Shown piece after piece: positions 1 through 13,697 of a stretch of 64,000 nucleotides of DNA. A program made the position numbers and the translations under genes. Below the pieces are notes generated by a model, which did no database searches, was not told the origin of the DNA, and saw only the letters and a program-made list of their open reading frames with translations. This DNA comes from Rotaria macrura (lineage: Eukaryota > Rotifera > Eurotatoria > Philodinida > Philodinidae): positions 34,216-98,215 of the forward strand of contig OENT01000564.1 in assembly GCA_900239685.1 (NCBI GenBank), written 5' to 3'. Position 1 is the first letter of the stretch; the number at the start of each line of letters is the position of its first letter.

Positions 1-2544
1 TTTGTCAAAGAATGGATTCTGTAGAATGCCAGCAGGAAACACTAGACCATTCAACGATGAAAATCAAGTCTGATTATGAAAACAAAAAGATGACAGGAAC
101 AAAATTTTACTTATTTGATTTCTCGACGGATCATAGAATGCGTTGACAATACTAGGCGCCAAATCACCCCATGCTGTACGATCAATCTTTTTTCGTAGAG
201 TTTGAAGATCTTCTTTGGCTCTGATTTGTAACAATTTGAGAACGTTTCTTATATAGGAAGCACTGAACACATACTTAAAAAAAGTAAAATTCCGATTCGA
301 TCATTTGTAGTACAGAAGTTCAATGATACTTGATCACTTATCATGAAACTCAATAAACTTTCTTTTAAACTGTCATTTCTATTACATACCTCAGCGTAAT
401 CTTCATCTAACTTCGTATTGTTATCACTGCTTAAGTAATCAGGATAGCCAATTCTTCGATCGATTGCTTTAGCCTACATACCCATTTATTCATCGTATTC
501 TGTTCAATACTCAAACTGATTGATTCGATCTACCTTCTCGATTGCTTTCGCCATTGATTCAGTATCCATCCAAGAAGTTTGACTGAGCATATCAATAAAT
601 GCTGCTTGAATATTGTCAATCATGTCAAATGACTAGATGTGAGATAGAGTTTTCAACATGAAACTCATCTACTTATCAATACCTTATTACGAGCACTTGA
701 ATCAAAATAACGCTTTATGTAGAGCTTTGAGACCGCAAAGCCCATATTGCCATTAACATATTGACCACATAGAATTGTACGTGGTGGTTCAGCACTTGTT
801 CCTCGAAAGACTCGTTCAAAACGGTCTCGAAAAATTCTTATACTCTGCGGCATATTACCAGCTCGGTTCATTATAAAACGCCAAATCATATAGTTTTGCA
901 AGGTACGTGATGATGTTTGAGTGACAATCGCAGAAACATTCAATAAATATTCGATTTCACGTACGAAAATAATATCATCCTCGTTCAGATTGATATTACT
1001 CAACAGATAGACTCGAATAATATAATCGGTAAAATCGAACTAAGTGCATGTGTAAGGATACAAAGAAAAGTTTCGAGAAGAGAAAGGGCATAGAACTACT
1101 TACTGAACTATTGAGGGCTAGTGAAAGTTTCCCGATGGTTGTTCGAACAGTTTCATTGTCACGTGCGCGTTGCTCCTCACTCGTCCAATGATACTTTAAA
1201 AGAATATATAAATATTCGGATTAATCGAAATCAAGTTCTTGAGATTACCTTTGAAATAGTCTTTTCAAACTCAAATATAGCATTGACATCTTCCTCAACT
1301 AAAGAGGAATCGTTTGCTAAAGCCATTGTCAAATCTCGCATGAATCGCCTGTAGGCCAAAGTGACATTAGGATCTGAAGTATAGTACTGCCTTTGTCCTA
1401 AGCCAAGATCACCTTGACCCAACTAAGAAGGAAAGAACTTCTGCACATCTTTTTACTCCATTTTTCAAAAAATCCGTCTAATGGCAGTAAACAGAGAATA
1501 TCAACTCATTGTGAAACATACTTCGATATCATAGACGCTCGAGTTTTTTTCATCTATAGAGGTACCAACACGATAAAATAGATTATTATTGTATTTTCTA
1601 AGATTGAGTAAAAGCTTCAAAATGTCGAATGAAGAATCATTCCATGACGGACCCTGTAAGATGGGCCATCCACCAAATTCCGAATTAATCAATGAAAGAA
1701 TTGGCTCAGTGCCATCATTTTCGATGCCTGCTTCATTGATACAAGATTCGTACAAAATTCGAGCATTAGCAATTGCATTTGACTCTGGTATATCTTTTGA
1801 AGGTGGCGATGAGAGAAGGTCTGATTATAAAATGAGAAAAAGTTGCAATTGAACTATTCTTTTGATCCTACCAACAACATTGTTATCCAATTGATTACGC
1901 AACAAGTTGAAAGTATTCTGTGCTCCAGCTAGAGAAATAAGAAAAATTTTCCAATGAACAAAAGTTATGAAAATTCTATCACGTTTACCATCGTCAGGGA
2001 TGCGAGTATTTTTAATCCATGTGCCACAAACAAAGTTGAAAAAGTCTTCACATGGCTCGATACTTTCATCGATACTTTCAATCAAATAGTCAGCTATGAA
2101 GAATGTAGTCAAGTTGATTTTTCAATTTGTCTTGCAAGAACAATAGCACATACCTGCTTTGACACAATAAGGAGTTAAACAAAGATCTAGAATAAACAAA
2201 AGTATACTATAGATGAGATCTGAATCAGTAACGATGATAATACGAATACCTGATGTCGTCGGTTTAACATCATTTGAACTTTTTTTAATTTTTTCTACAG
2301 CAAAGAAACCAGCGAGGACGATAGACGCTATGACAAAGATGCCAAGAAGTGCTCCTAATAGTCTAGGGGTGCTGAAACAGTGTGATGTAGATGCCGACGA
2401 TTGCTGACTGAAATGATATCATACACATAACTATTTCTACAATCTCAATATGAATTAGTCTGATAGTAGATTAGATTTATGCTTAAATAAAAATAATACA
2501 TGCCTTATTATTTGGATTGTCCCCTTACTGAATCGACTAGCCAT
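1..2544 (-). CDS. M13 family metallopeptidase (neprilysin/ECE-like), 3' end cut by window edge
   Basis: Type II membrane zinc peptidase of the M13 (neprilysin/endothelin-converting enzyme) family, which cleaves small peptides outside the cell. Thirteen exons on the minus strand join in phase: 2500-2544, 2208-2403, 2154-2186, 1989-2093, 1872-1928, 1522-1820, 1249-1422, 1104-1193, 683-1039, 534-632, 390-473, 111-273 and <1-41 (about 581 residues). Visible: one N-terminal signal anchor (GALLGIFVIASIVLAGFF), the CLTPYCVKA and EPCEDFFNFVCGTWI cysteine motifs that open the M13 ectodomain, GGWPIL, QGDLGLGQRQYY, and near the C-terminal end VNAFYDPSRNQI followed by FPAGILQNPFF. In the family the HExxH zinc site follows that block by about 40 residues, so it lies left of base 1 and cannot be checked. 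The start ATG at 2544 in a 45-base first exon is the least certain part. Confidence 0.93.
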
Positions 2545-5500
2545 GCCGGTTGAATAGGATGCGCTTACTTCAGTTAGATTATTTTACAATGTTTGAAAGA
2601 ATAATATAATACGAGAATTCAAAACAATGATAAGATAACACCCTTCTATACTTTTTCTTTGACAAAACACTGAGAATTGACGAAGAATGAAAGTGAAGGG
2701 CTAGGCCATTTATCAACGATGGTAAAGTAAAGTGACACAAGGAGAGCAGCAGAATAAAAAATAACTTGGGGAAAACATTATCTATTAAAAGTATTTTGAA
2801 TTATCATACATTTCACTAATGAAAAATGATGATAAATGAATCAAAGTTTTTCACCTTAAATTTTCTCATCAGGTATCATATATTCTTATAAAATACTAGA
2901 GAAATAATCAAATCATTCAATAGGTAAACAACACTTTCGTTCTGCTTGAGTTATCTTTCATCATTTTATATTGAGAAACGTTATCATTAAAGAAGATCAT
3001 TTTATTTTATTCACTTTTTGCACAAAAACCACTTCAATTCACACACATATTTCTAAACATAAGTTCTACTTGATCGTGCAACAGTGAAGACGATAACACC
3101 ATCATGAACTTACGATTTGAATACTGATTGTAGTAAAATTTTTCTGTTTGTCAGAGTTGAATAGACTTTGATGATATTTTCTCAACTGCAAGATCAGATT
3201 GTTTTATGTTGCAGTCATTATTTAGCTTCGAATACTTTACTTATCTCACAAATTGTTATCACATAGGCGGTTTCTACAGGCGAGTATGAGTAGTAGATTT
3301 TTATCGAATGCGAAACTAATTTCCTATGAAGAAAAATACATCGGAAGATCAACAGCATGTGTTCACTTTTATTTTATCTCTTATGAGCATTTAAATGACA
3401 TAATCTAAAGTGATTACACTTGAAGAAAATGGTTATAAGCAAAAGTCATGAGAATACAACGAGAAAAAACATTTTTGAATTTTTCTCACATTCTCATACG
3501 ATAGAACACGTAGGATGAAAAGCTATCTCATGTGCCGCATGAAAAAGATTTGCTCTTCGACGAAAATATGTGTTAATGATAAAAGTAGCATATTTATATT
3601 TTTCATTGTAATTTTCAATTGTTGAAAACGATATGTTAGTTTTTTATTGCAGCACACAACTTACATAGTAACGATTGATCGTCAAATGTTTTTTACTCTT
3701 CTATGAGCCCTTATTACCCATACTATTCATTTCGAATATGTCACGTTTCTTATATTGAAAAGTAAGTATTCAGAGTTTATCCAATTACCAATCTATAGAT
3801 GATCTTGACTTACGCGTGTGATTCCAATAGTTGGACTATATAAGAAATGCTTGAAGTGATAAGACGATGTATGCATGGTTTTAAGGATGCGTGTTTAAAT
3901 GCAAATAAAATTATGATTGAACGTATTGATATGAATCTTCTATTCAATTACACCAAGATTTATTTTTATGCTTATACTGACGTATTTCTAGAAACTCTTA
4001 CATTTCCGTATCGTTTTTCATCAAAAATCATTATTTTCTTTTCATAGCTTCTCATATCAACGCTTTTATTTGTAATATACTTGGCTAGAACTATATATTA
4101 GTTATAATCTCATAAAATCCAGAACCTATAAGTTAACACTATATCGATACGATCGATAGACATCATCGATCAGGTATTGAATAAACATTTTTGCAGGCAT
4201 CATGCCATCATTGATGATATTGAAGTAAAACTTATTCATAACCGTCATTTTTTATACATCTAAATTTCCATTTATTGACCTGTAAAATATGAGTTGAATA
4301 GCCCATTGATAATTTTACAGACTTCTTTTATATTTTACTTGATCGCAGCTTCCATCGCATTGAATTCCTCTACAATTCAGGCATAGTTTGTTCCATTGGA
4401 ACGGCTTAAAATGAGAAATTAGTAACCAGCCAGTAGAGGATTGAACGAAGAATCTTCTAAAAACCTATGTGAGACAACCATCATGAGTGTCTGAGATTGA
4501 TACCTTGACATTCTTTTGTTTTTTGGAATATTCAATGGAACTACTGTTCTGTAGACAACATGAATTCAACAGGATGATGCTGTTCGTTCGATAGATTCAT
4601 TTCAATAGACATGACGAGTTAAAGTTTCTTATTCTGAAATTTTTCAACTCGCTATCATCATTTCATATCGCCCGAGTGGCCATATCTTATTTTCGTATCG
4701 AAATTTGAGAAAAGAAAATAACTATCGATATACATGAATAAAGTCATCAAAAAATTTATGATATATTTCACGGTTGTACTTTCTCTTTCTCAATTTATAC
4801 GACCTAAATAACACTTTCGTTACGAAGGGTAAGCACAAGTACAAGTAGAACACAAAAACAGAAACTGTGAATAACTTATGCTAAATGCGCATAACTATCT
4901 TATATCACAGTTTATTGATCACAACACATGTATGAATCAAGGTGTCAAAATGACAATAACTCTTCGATCGAGAATATTCTTCGTTCGCGTTGAAGATATT
5001 TTGTTTCCGAGGACTTCCTTTGGGCGTGAGCGCTTAACCATCAGAGCAAACAGCCATGTATAAATGTATTGAAACATCTTGCACACTCTCTATCATTTCA
5101 AGATTGCATATTCTTCTTCGCCAATACTTATTACGTGGTGAAAATACATTTTCGTTATTTTGTTTTTGCTCTCGTTCTTATTGTGGATGCTTCTATTCAG
5201 ATAATTGCTAAATTAAGAAGCGCTAATTAACATGGTAGATTCAAACTAAGAACGACGACAGCATTGCGAACATTGAAAATATTTTTCGTAATTTCTCCAC
5301 TCATGGATGTCATTCATTAAAAAGAAATACATCATTCGAATTATCACTTTGACATGTTTACTACATAGTTCTTCCGTGTAACAAGCTCTGATCGAATCTC
5401 ATCAGTTAACATGGCTTAATATTGGTTGATTCAAGATATTTCTCGATAGAAAAATTCCGACGAGTTCGAATGTTAACTGCTTTGAAGAAATTAAATTGTT

Positions 5501-7000
5501 GAATTGCTCAGAAATTATTGACGAGAAGTTCTATAATGAGAATTTTAGAACAGAATGGGTATCAATAAAATGTTGCAATTAAATACAAGGTACATACAGC
5601 TATCTTCTCAAATTACCATTATATATTCGGTAGATGAGTTGAAAAAAGCATGATATATATTTTATATGAATGAACAGACAAGCAAATGCTAATTTTTACG
5701 AAGAAAAATGGAAATATGATAGTTTGAAAAACTTTGTGTACGTAAACTGAAGAGATTCATGCGAGAATTTGATATCTGTAGTCTAGGATACGCTTTACTA
5801 TCAACGGAAAACAATTGAAATGTTTTCGTCATCTCGTGTGAATACACTGTACATAGAAATGTGTTTGAAAGATAAAATCACAGTTGCAGCATTTCAGAAT
5901 ACATATAGTCGAAAGTTCGAGACCTTACATGAATTTTTTTAATGTAGGAAAGAGAAAGATAATGACAGTTCAAATTTTATTCAATCTATTCTTTGATAAT
6001 TCTTCTTATTAAAATATTATGATTACTATACACGATTATCAATATCATATAGTTACATAAATGAGATCGAATTCATATCAAGCTTCTAATACACGCAGTC
6101 TTAGATCAATATTACTTTCATAGAAAGTTTGAGTCAAGTACGAATTTTAAATTACACTGCATCAAGAAAAGATGGCGATGTCATCTTAAGATGAATTATG
6201 TTAATCACCGATGATAAAAGCGTTGTTTTTCGTAGGCGATTTTGACCATGCATGGCGTAGTTCCATTCGTTATTCCAACCACTTGCTTAGCTTACTGATA
6301 GAAGAGAAGCAAAACTTCTAGGAAATGTATTTAACCACTGAGAATGCTCGATCTGTATTTTTCGATGAAGTTCTACTTTAACATCGTAGTGTCGTCAGCC
6401 ATCGCTATGAGACATAAATAAAGCAGTTGAATATTTGAACAGTCGTGTCTACAGAGAACGAAAGAGAATTTTGGTGAACATCTCACTCAATTACTCTGGT
6501 TATGATAAACTTAGAAGTTTTTCTTTTCTCATCAGGCTCAATCTGTTCCGATCACTTGAAGTTATAGTAAGAATAGTAGTCTTACTGTATCAGAGAAACA
6601 ATCTTACACACTTTGGATGTTAGCTACATGTTATTAATCATTTTTATAACTTGCGCATGATGCATTTGAGCTAAGATAAAACATTCATCATTTATTCTGT
6701 ATTTGCTATGTTTACTATATAAAACTAAGTTTACGCTTCCTAATACTCATATACACTCTACCATATTATAACAATATCAACTTTTATTTCGTCAAAAAAT
6801 TATGTTTATTCAAGATATCCATTGATATATTCAATGAAACGTACTTATTATTTAATTCAATTTTTTCTTGTACTTCACATATTACCATTGCCTTGCTAAA
6901 ATGCGTTCTCAGCAATATGTTCTATTCATTATTAAGATAGTTCATATTTACATTCTAGATTTGAATGTGTTGAAACTTTTATATCCTACAGATAAAAATT
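2545..7000. other. intergenic, no supported gene
   Basis: About 4.5 kb of AT-rich DNA between the M13 peptidase, whose 5' end faces right, and the transporter, whose 5' end faces left, so this is a shared divergent upstream region. Open frames here (for example 3847-4047 and 6435-6623) are short, lack recognisable motifs and show no matching splice partners. No RNA gene or repeat was recognised. Confidence 0.6.
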
Positions 7001-8510
7001 ATGAACATCGGCAAGTACTTGATCACTCGGTTTACTTCACTGGTACCACCTTTAGTTGTACCTGAAAATCCCATCAAACTTTTCGCCTTGCTTAATCGCC
7101 GTCAAACGGCATTTTTTCTCGTCGCTCTTTCTGCATGGACGATGGATGCTCTCGATTTCTTCTCAGTTACATTGAATGTCATCGAAATTGCTAAAACATA
7201 CAATAGAAAAGTGTCGGAAATAACATGGGGTATCACAGTTACCTTAATGCTTCGCTCTGTTGGCGCTATTATATTTGGCATTGCAGGAGATCGATTTGGT
7301 CGTAAATGGCCATTTATTCTCAACATTATTTTCTATGCAACAGTCGAAATTATCACAGGTTTCTGCGTAACATTTCAACAGTTCATTGCTGTTCGTGCAC
7401 TTTTCGGTATCGCTATGGGTGGCATCTATGGTAATTGTGCAGCAACAGCTCTAGAAGATGCTCCAGTTGCCACACGGGGCCTCTTGTCAGGTCTACTTCA
7501 ACAAGGATATGCACTTGGCTATCTCCTTGCTGCAGCCCTCAATTTAGCAATCACGAAGAATCAACCGTATGGTTGGCGAGCCCTATTCTGGCTAGCAGGT
7601 TTCCTTCCATTATTAGTTGCGGTTTGGCGTGCTTTCTTACCTGAAACTGAAACATTTCTTCGCATGAAACAAGCTCGCGAAGCTGACCGGCTAGCAAGTA
7701 ATTTCATTGGACTTGAATGAACTTTTTCTTAGAATTATTTAAACTTTAGATGGAACTGGCCGTCAAGAGTCTGTCGTTCAAGGATTTATTAGATCGATCC
7801 GGCCGACACTTGCCAATTATTGGGCAACACTCATCTATCTTGTGTTCATGATGGCTGGATTTAATTTCTTAGCTCATGGTTCACAAGATTTGTATCCAAC
7901 ATTTCTTTCTTCTCAGCTTCATTTTTCACCAGGCTATGTTACTGCAACAACAATGATCGCAAGTTGTGGAGCTCTCGTCGGTGGATCAATAATTGGATAC
8001 TTCTCGAGTTTCTTCGGTCGTCGTTTATCTATTATTGTCGTACTTGTGTTCGGTGCTGCTCTCATTCCAGCTTATCTCCTTCCGCGAGATAGAACCATAA
8101 TGATAGGTGCATTCTTCGAACAAATGTGCGTTCAAGGTGCTTGGGGTGTTGTACCGATACATCTTATGGAACTGACGCCAGTAAAATTTCGTTCTTTTAC
8201 CGTTGGTACATCCTATCAGTTAGGTAATCTGATTTCTTCAGCTTCGGCAACTATTGAGGCTACTGCTGGACAATATTTTCCATTGAAAACATCGATTAAA
8301 TCGAATTATCAACATCAGTATGATTATGGAAAAGTGATGGCTATTTTCTTAGGCTTTACATATGCATTTTTGTTTATCATCATTTTACTCGGACCTGAAA
8401 AAAGAAATGTACTTGAAGATGAGAAAAATGATGTTAAAAACAAAGAAGAAGTTCATGAGACACAGTTTAAATTACTATCATCACCAGAATCAATGAAAGT
8501 AACAAGCTGA
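7001..8510 (+). CDS. Jen1-like monocarboxylate/H+ symporter (MFS, SHS family)
   Basis: Twelve-helix major facilitator of the sialate:H+ symporter (SHS) family, closest by motif to fungal Jen1 lactate/pyruvate permeases; it would import short carboxylates across a membrane. Exons 7001-7697 and 7750-8510 join in phase over a 52-base GT..AG intron, giving 485 residues. Visible: TM1 with WTMDALDFFSVTL, ITWGITVTLMLRSVGA, the MFS loop GDRFGRKWPF, RALFGIAMGGIYGN, ALEDAPVATRGLLSGLLQQG, and at residues 271-283 NFLAHGSQDLYPT. The last fits the Jen family signature NXX[S/H/Q]HX[S/T]QDXXXT except for Ala at the fourth position. The C-terminal tail is short and charged. The start at 7001 follows an in-frame run without better upstream ATGs; an acceptor-like CTACAG just before it leaves room for an extra 5' exon. 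AATAAA occurs near 8671. A general SHS transporter with another substrate is the main alternative. Confidence 0.93.
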
Positions 8511-11500
8511 AGACATGGAATTCGATCGAAGTAACAATGAAACGTACTTGTACTGACTATTATTTCTTCATTTAAATTACTAATCTTTAACATAATTTTC
8601 ATAAGTAGACTTTTCCAATCTTAGTGCAGTAGTTTATTGCTAGAGAGTATAATTGTGCACATAGGTTTAAAATAAAAATACAAACCTATAAACTATATGT
8701 CATCGGTTTAAGTTTAAGAAAGAGATATTCTTATGAAGTGTTCTAATCTTTCCACAGTAATGCAATTAAGTAAAAACGATCATCTGCATCGTCTTTGAGA
8801 GCTAAATTATCGATTCGAACAAATTACGTAAAAATAATAAAGAATGAACAAATGATTAGCTAGTTAATGTATTACCATATGTGATATATGAGTTTGTTTT
8901 TTCTTTCTAAATCAGTCTGTAAATGCAGCTTAAGCACATGAACATGAAATCAGAACCTGTAAAGAAAAATGTTCCATACCAGTGAATATCAAATTGATCG
9001 AATAATCACAACTATCAATCGCCTGTTTTATTTTTGTCGATAGATAATTGAATAACAGAATTCACAATTTGCACGACCAACACATCGGAAAATATTTTAA
9101 ACTATCATTATGTGATGTCGTGATTACGATTGTCAATATGCTCCATTCAGTTTAATTAAGCCTGAAATTAATAAGTATGCAATATTGATCAAACGATGAT
9201 GACGTAAAGTATTTTTTTATCTCTGATACAACAACACAACTGCTTTTCATTTTATTGAATTGATCAAATATTTTTACTGGAAAATGAATGAAAAAAGAAG
9301 AAAATGACTCTATTTTGAAGTTGACACACTTTTTCGTGTAAATTTCTTTTAAATAGACAAGTGTTTCGATGTTATAGATATCGCAAAATCAATTTAGTGT
9401 TATTTATTCTAAGCGAAGCAAATCGCTTTACTTGTCGGGTGGCATCTGAAAACTTTCGAATAGGATTCATATCGTATATTACTACAATCTACATTAGAAC
9501 TTCATGTTCTCATAAGTTATCAATAAAATTTGTTAGTTCATTATTGACCCAATGAGAGTACTCAATATATCGATATTAGAAAGATCATTCACAGAGTCTA
9601 TATATTTTATACTGATTAATGATTTAAGGTCTATATCAATTGTTTATAATCTATTGAATTTCTTATTACACATTTGTGAAAGTAGAAAGTTAATGTAAAT
9701 CTCCAATCGTATCAGAAAGTGTGATCAGACAAGTATTCTGTAAAGCAAGCGATATTCAATATATTAATTTGCAAAATACTATGGATAAAATAGTTATTTT
9801 CTTATTCTTAATAGTTGAATAAATTATATGATTCAGATGTATGAAAGTTTGAGCTTTATATGTAAAAGCATTTTAAAGATCGCCAATAAAAACTCATTGG
9901 ATGAAACACAATTGCCAACGACAATAAACTGAGCGAATTAGAGCCATTTGCATAGCTAGACACTCGAATATTGCAAACTACTTTTCAACAAGCTACAGTT
10001 ATTGATGCTACTATCAAGAAAATTAATGCTATAAATTTTTCATCAATATTCTAAGTTTATTATGGATGGCATTCTTTTGTTTTTGTGGACACATGACAAT
10101 ACTTTGGAATTATAAAAAATGATCATACTTTGATTCAGTGCATCAGTTGTTTTGTCAACATATGATTATTTTAAGATAGATAAACTATTTTTGTTAATCT
10201 TGCTGTTCACATAATTGTCGGAAGAAAATTAGTTTTCAAAAGAATATGATGAGTGAATATCATCATATTAAGTAGTTAAATAACATTATTATTAAGTTAA
10301 TAATAGTTGACACAATATTGCTTATAATGCGTACGGGGTTTACTTTCTGCTCTCTCAAGACTGCATTACATGACATGATGATGAAAAGTTCATGAGGTGT
10401 GATGCCTGCTTTCATTGATCGTGGTATTAGTTAATTAAACATACAAAGAAATCTATTGAAAAGACAAACTTGAGAAATTCAATTAGAATATGAGCAGATT
10501 AGGAAAGTTAATTAAGAAAATTTGAAATAGTTGATGAAACATAATGTGTCTATTTTTATTAACTGAATGAAGACAAATAAGTTCATGTTTGATAGTTGCC
10601 AAAATTTAGATAGACAGCACTCTTCTCCCGCGAACAGACTTCGATTGAACTGATGTGAAGTGGTAGAAAAATATATTTAATAAAAAAATGACGCTTGATT
10701 GTAACTATTTTAAAACAAAATAACCTAATTTTTGCTGCCTCTCTTTTTCTCTTGTGTTAGATTGTGAAGAGACCTGATTATCTTCTCAAAAACGAATCAT
10801 TTCATCGTACGTGTCCACTTCCTGCATTTTATAATAAAAATACACGGTAATGAACAAAACGTTAGGTGAACGTACTATCAGGATCGAGAAAATTACTATG
10901 ATTCCATGCTCAAGTTAATGAAAGGGAGTGATCAGCATGTGCTGATTCTCAGCCAATTCTTTCCTTTCATTGAAAAAGTTTCACAGTTCTCAAATGGCTA
11001 TTTTAAAATGAGCTCAAGCACTTGATAAGATTCTTCTATCGGAAAAAATAACCCTACATTATGAACTATTCAATATATCAGTATTATTTAATCAGCTAGA
11101 AAAAATATTTTCAAAAATCAAGAAACTGTTCTATATTTCTTTAGATTCGTAATATAACGGGAAATTCTCTGCGATTACCGCAACATTGTAGAAAGCAGGA
11201 TTTTTTAAAGGATTATTTCTTCGTACATTGAGAATCTTTGTAATCGGTGTATCCATATATTTTACAAATAAATCATCATGAAATTAACGCAAGATCTCAT
11301 TCCTTATAACTCAGTTTACTCTTGAAATCACATGCCAGAATTTCTCAGTTGTTCTATGAATGATGCAAGAAATTCAACTAGCTCGACGAAATATTTCATT
11401 TTTGAGTGTACGATTTTCTAAAATAGGATGATTGAAGATCTAAATATATTTTCTACACAATCTAAATAAAGTTAATTTGTACTTTGTAGATTTGTAATCG

Positions 11501-11949
11501 GTTCATCTTCGCAAGTGGCATGCGGTTTTGCTTATGTGTTACTGCGTTTTTTTTCAAAATGTGACAAGAATTTTTGAAATACGGAGATTTCACAACAGTT
11601 TCTTTTTTTTTGTCAACTTTATCAACACGAGTGTTTATCTCTTTCTCTCAAAGAATTTTTAGATGCATAATTTACATCTCATACCTGAGTATTGGGCAAG
11701 AATTTGCTGCTTCAAACAATCGCTAATTCGAATTTTTTCCCCTTTCCTCTTTGACTCACGAAATGTTTTACGTTTCTATATGTGAAAAGCTAAATAAATA
11801 TGGACCTTATTGCATTATCAGATGAATCATTTGGATAAAATCCTTAGTTTTACGATGTAAGTTTACCTATATATTGCAAACGTTTTCAAGAGAACGAATA
11901 TAGTAGTCATATTATCATTTGCTTGTGAATTCATACTTGAATATCAAAT
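8511..11949. other. intergenic, no supported gene
   Basis: About 3.4 kb of AT-rich sequence between the transporter and the DNAJA gene, both on the plus strand. It holds the transporter's probable 3' UTR with AATAAA near 8671. The only long frame (9361-9555) has no recognisable motif. Nothing else could be supported. Confidence 0.6.
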
Positions 11950-13697
11950 ATGGTTGTCGATAAAACTCTTTACGATCTTCTCGAAATCAACGAAGATGCA
12001 TCGCAAGAAGAAATTAATAAAGTAAAAACTCTGTGCTAGTTTCGATCGAATAGAATATTAAGAAAGCACATACTGAGAGTTTTCTCTTGTTTAACTGATA
12101 AAACATGCAGCTAATTTCATTTTGCTTTTGAACGAATCCTTTTCCCCCATTGAGATCGCCAAAGGCTATCGAATGTTTACGAAACAAAAGTAACGATTCG
12201 ATTTTTCTTTATTTAAATTATTTTTGTTTCTAGGCATTGCGAAAAAAGTCGCGAGAGCATCATCCAGATCGTGGTGGCAGTCATGAAATGGTATGTTTTT
12301 CGTGTATGAGCGCAAAACGAATAATTATGTTTCGTTAATAATTTAGATGCAAAAAATTAATGTTGCAAGACAATTCTTGAGTGATCCAGAAAAAAGAAAA
12401 CTATATGATACTTACGGACCAAGAGTAATAGAATCAGGCCTGTCTGGCGACATGCCAGGTCAATTTCCTGGGTTTCCTGCAGCCTGTAAGTCATTCCATC
12501 TCACGACAATACTCAATGGATATCTTTACTGTTTTTTTTAGTTGCTCGTTTCTTTGATTTCTTTCCCTCAGATACAAGAGATCCAAGATCAAGACCACCG
12601 CCGTGCGGCGCGGATATTAAAAGATCTCTAAAGTATATAGAAACAGCTCGTTTCTCTAGCATATCTTAGTTACGTTTCTTTTATGTTTAGAGTTACGTTA
12701 GAAGAATTATATTCTGGTAGTACGAAAAAAGTCTCAATCGATCGTGATGTAGTTTGCACAGACTGTAATGGGTATGAATGCATATTTCATTGATTTTCTT
12801 ATGAAATCTATTTGCTTCAACTTTTTTAATAGTACTGGTTGCCACGATGGGATTAGTCGTGATTGCACAAAATGTAACGGAAGTGGTATTGAATTAGTTG
12901 TGTTTCAGATGGGTCCGATAATTCAGCAAACACGGGGTCCATGTTCATCATGCAATGGTAGCGGTTCGAGTATCACTTCTGAAAATCGTTGCACACATTG
13001 TCGTGGTGAAAAGATTACTCAACAAACAAGGTCAATTGATGTAGATATCGCACCTGGAAGTTATAACGGAGAGACGATTAAGTTTAGTGAGCAAGGAAAC
13101 CAAATAGTAAATATAAGAATCCATAGTATTTCTAAAATTATCTTTTCTTGTCTCTAACTAGCCACATGGAAAGAGTGGCACGGCATACATTACTCTTCAC
13201 CAAGAACCACATTCTGTTTATGAACGAATGCGTGATGATCTGATAATGAAATTAACGATAAATCTTTCAGAATCATTATGTGGATTTCAGCGGGTAGTAA
13301 CACTACTCGACGGGCACAATATTCTGATTAAGCATCCGCCAGGGACACACATTCTACCCAACAGTTATCACTGCATCAAAGGTCAGGGTATGCCAAATAG
13401 ACAGACACACTCACATGGTGATCTAATCATTCTTTTCGATGTGGAATTTCCTCCAAAGAACTTTATCAGAGATGAAAATCATCTCAAAGTAAGTCATTTT
13501 TCTGATTATTTTAGTCCAACTAATGTTAAACTCTATTGTTTCAGCAACTGGAAGCCGTTCTACCACCAAAACCAAAGATTAAATTGAACACTAAAGAGCA
13601 CTACGAAGAAGCTGATATGGTAGAATGTGAATCACCGGGAAAAGATGGTGATGATGATAATGGTTGTCCTCAAGGCGCTCAATGTCAAACGCAATAA
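11950..13697 (+). CDS. DNAJA1: DNAJA-type (type I Hsp40) co-chaperone with C-terminal CaaX-like tail
   Basis: Type I Hsp40 (Ydj1/DNAJA1-2 group) that delivers clients to Hsp70 and stimulates its ATPase. Eight exons join in phase: 11950-12021, 12234-12290, 12347-12485, 12542-12632, 12691-12771, 12833-13106, 13162-13488 and 13545-13697. They give 397 residues, the length I recall for vertebrate DNAJA1. Visible: J domain from residue 6 with HPD at 34-36, a short Gly/Phe-rich stretch (GDMPGQFPGFP), then four zinc-binding CxxC repeats (CTDCNGTG from residue 142 and split by an intron, CTKCNGSG, CSSCNGSG, CTHCRGEK) and the C-terminal substrate-binding domain (PPGTHILPNS, GQGMPN). The protein ends CQTQ, like the prenylated tails of DNAJA1/2, so membrane attachment is likely. 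AATAAA overlaps the stop codon. DNAJA1 versus DNAJA2 or DNAJA4 orthology is not certain. Confidence 0.95.

Noticed and set aside
1121..1852. Plus-strand open frames at 1121-1354 and 1589-1852
   Set aside because: They are the complement of M13 peptidase exons, whose minus-strand translation carries the family motifs.
5015..5060. tRNA-like D-arm words (reverse complement of GCGCTTAACCATCAGAGC)
   Set aside because: No cloverleaf could be completed; box B and acceptor complement are missing.
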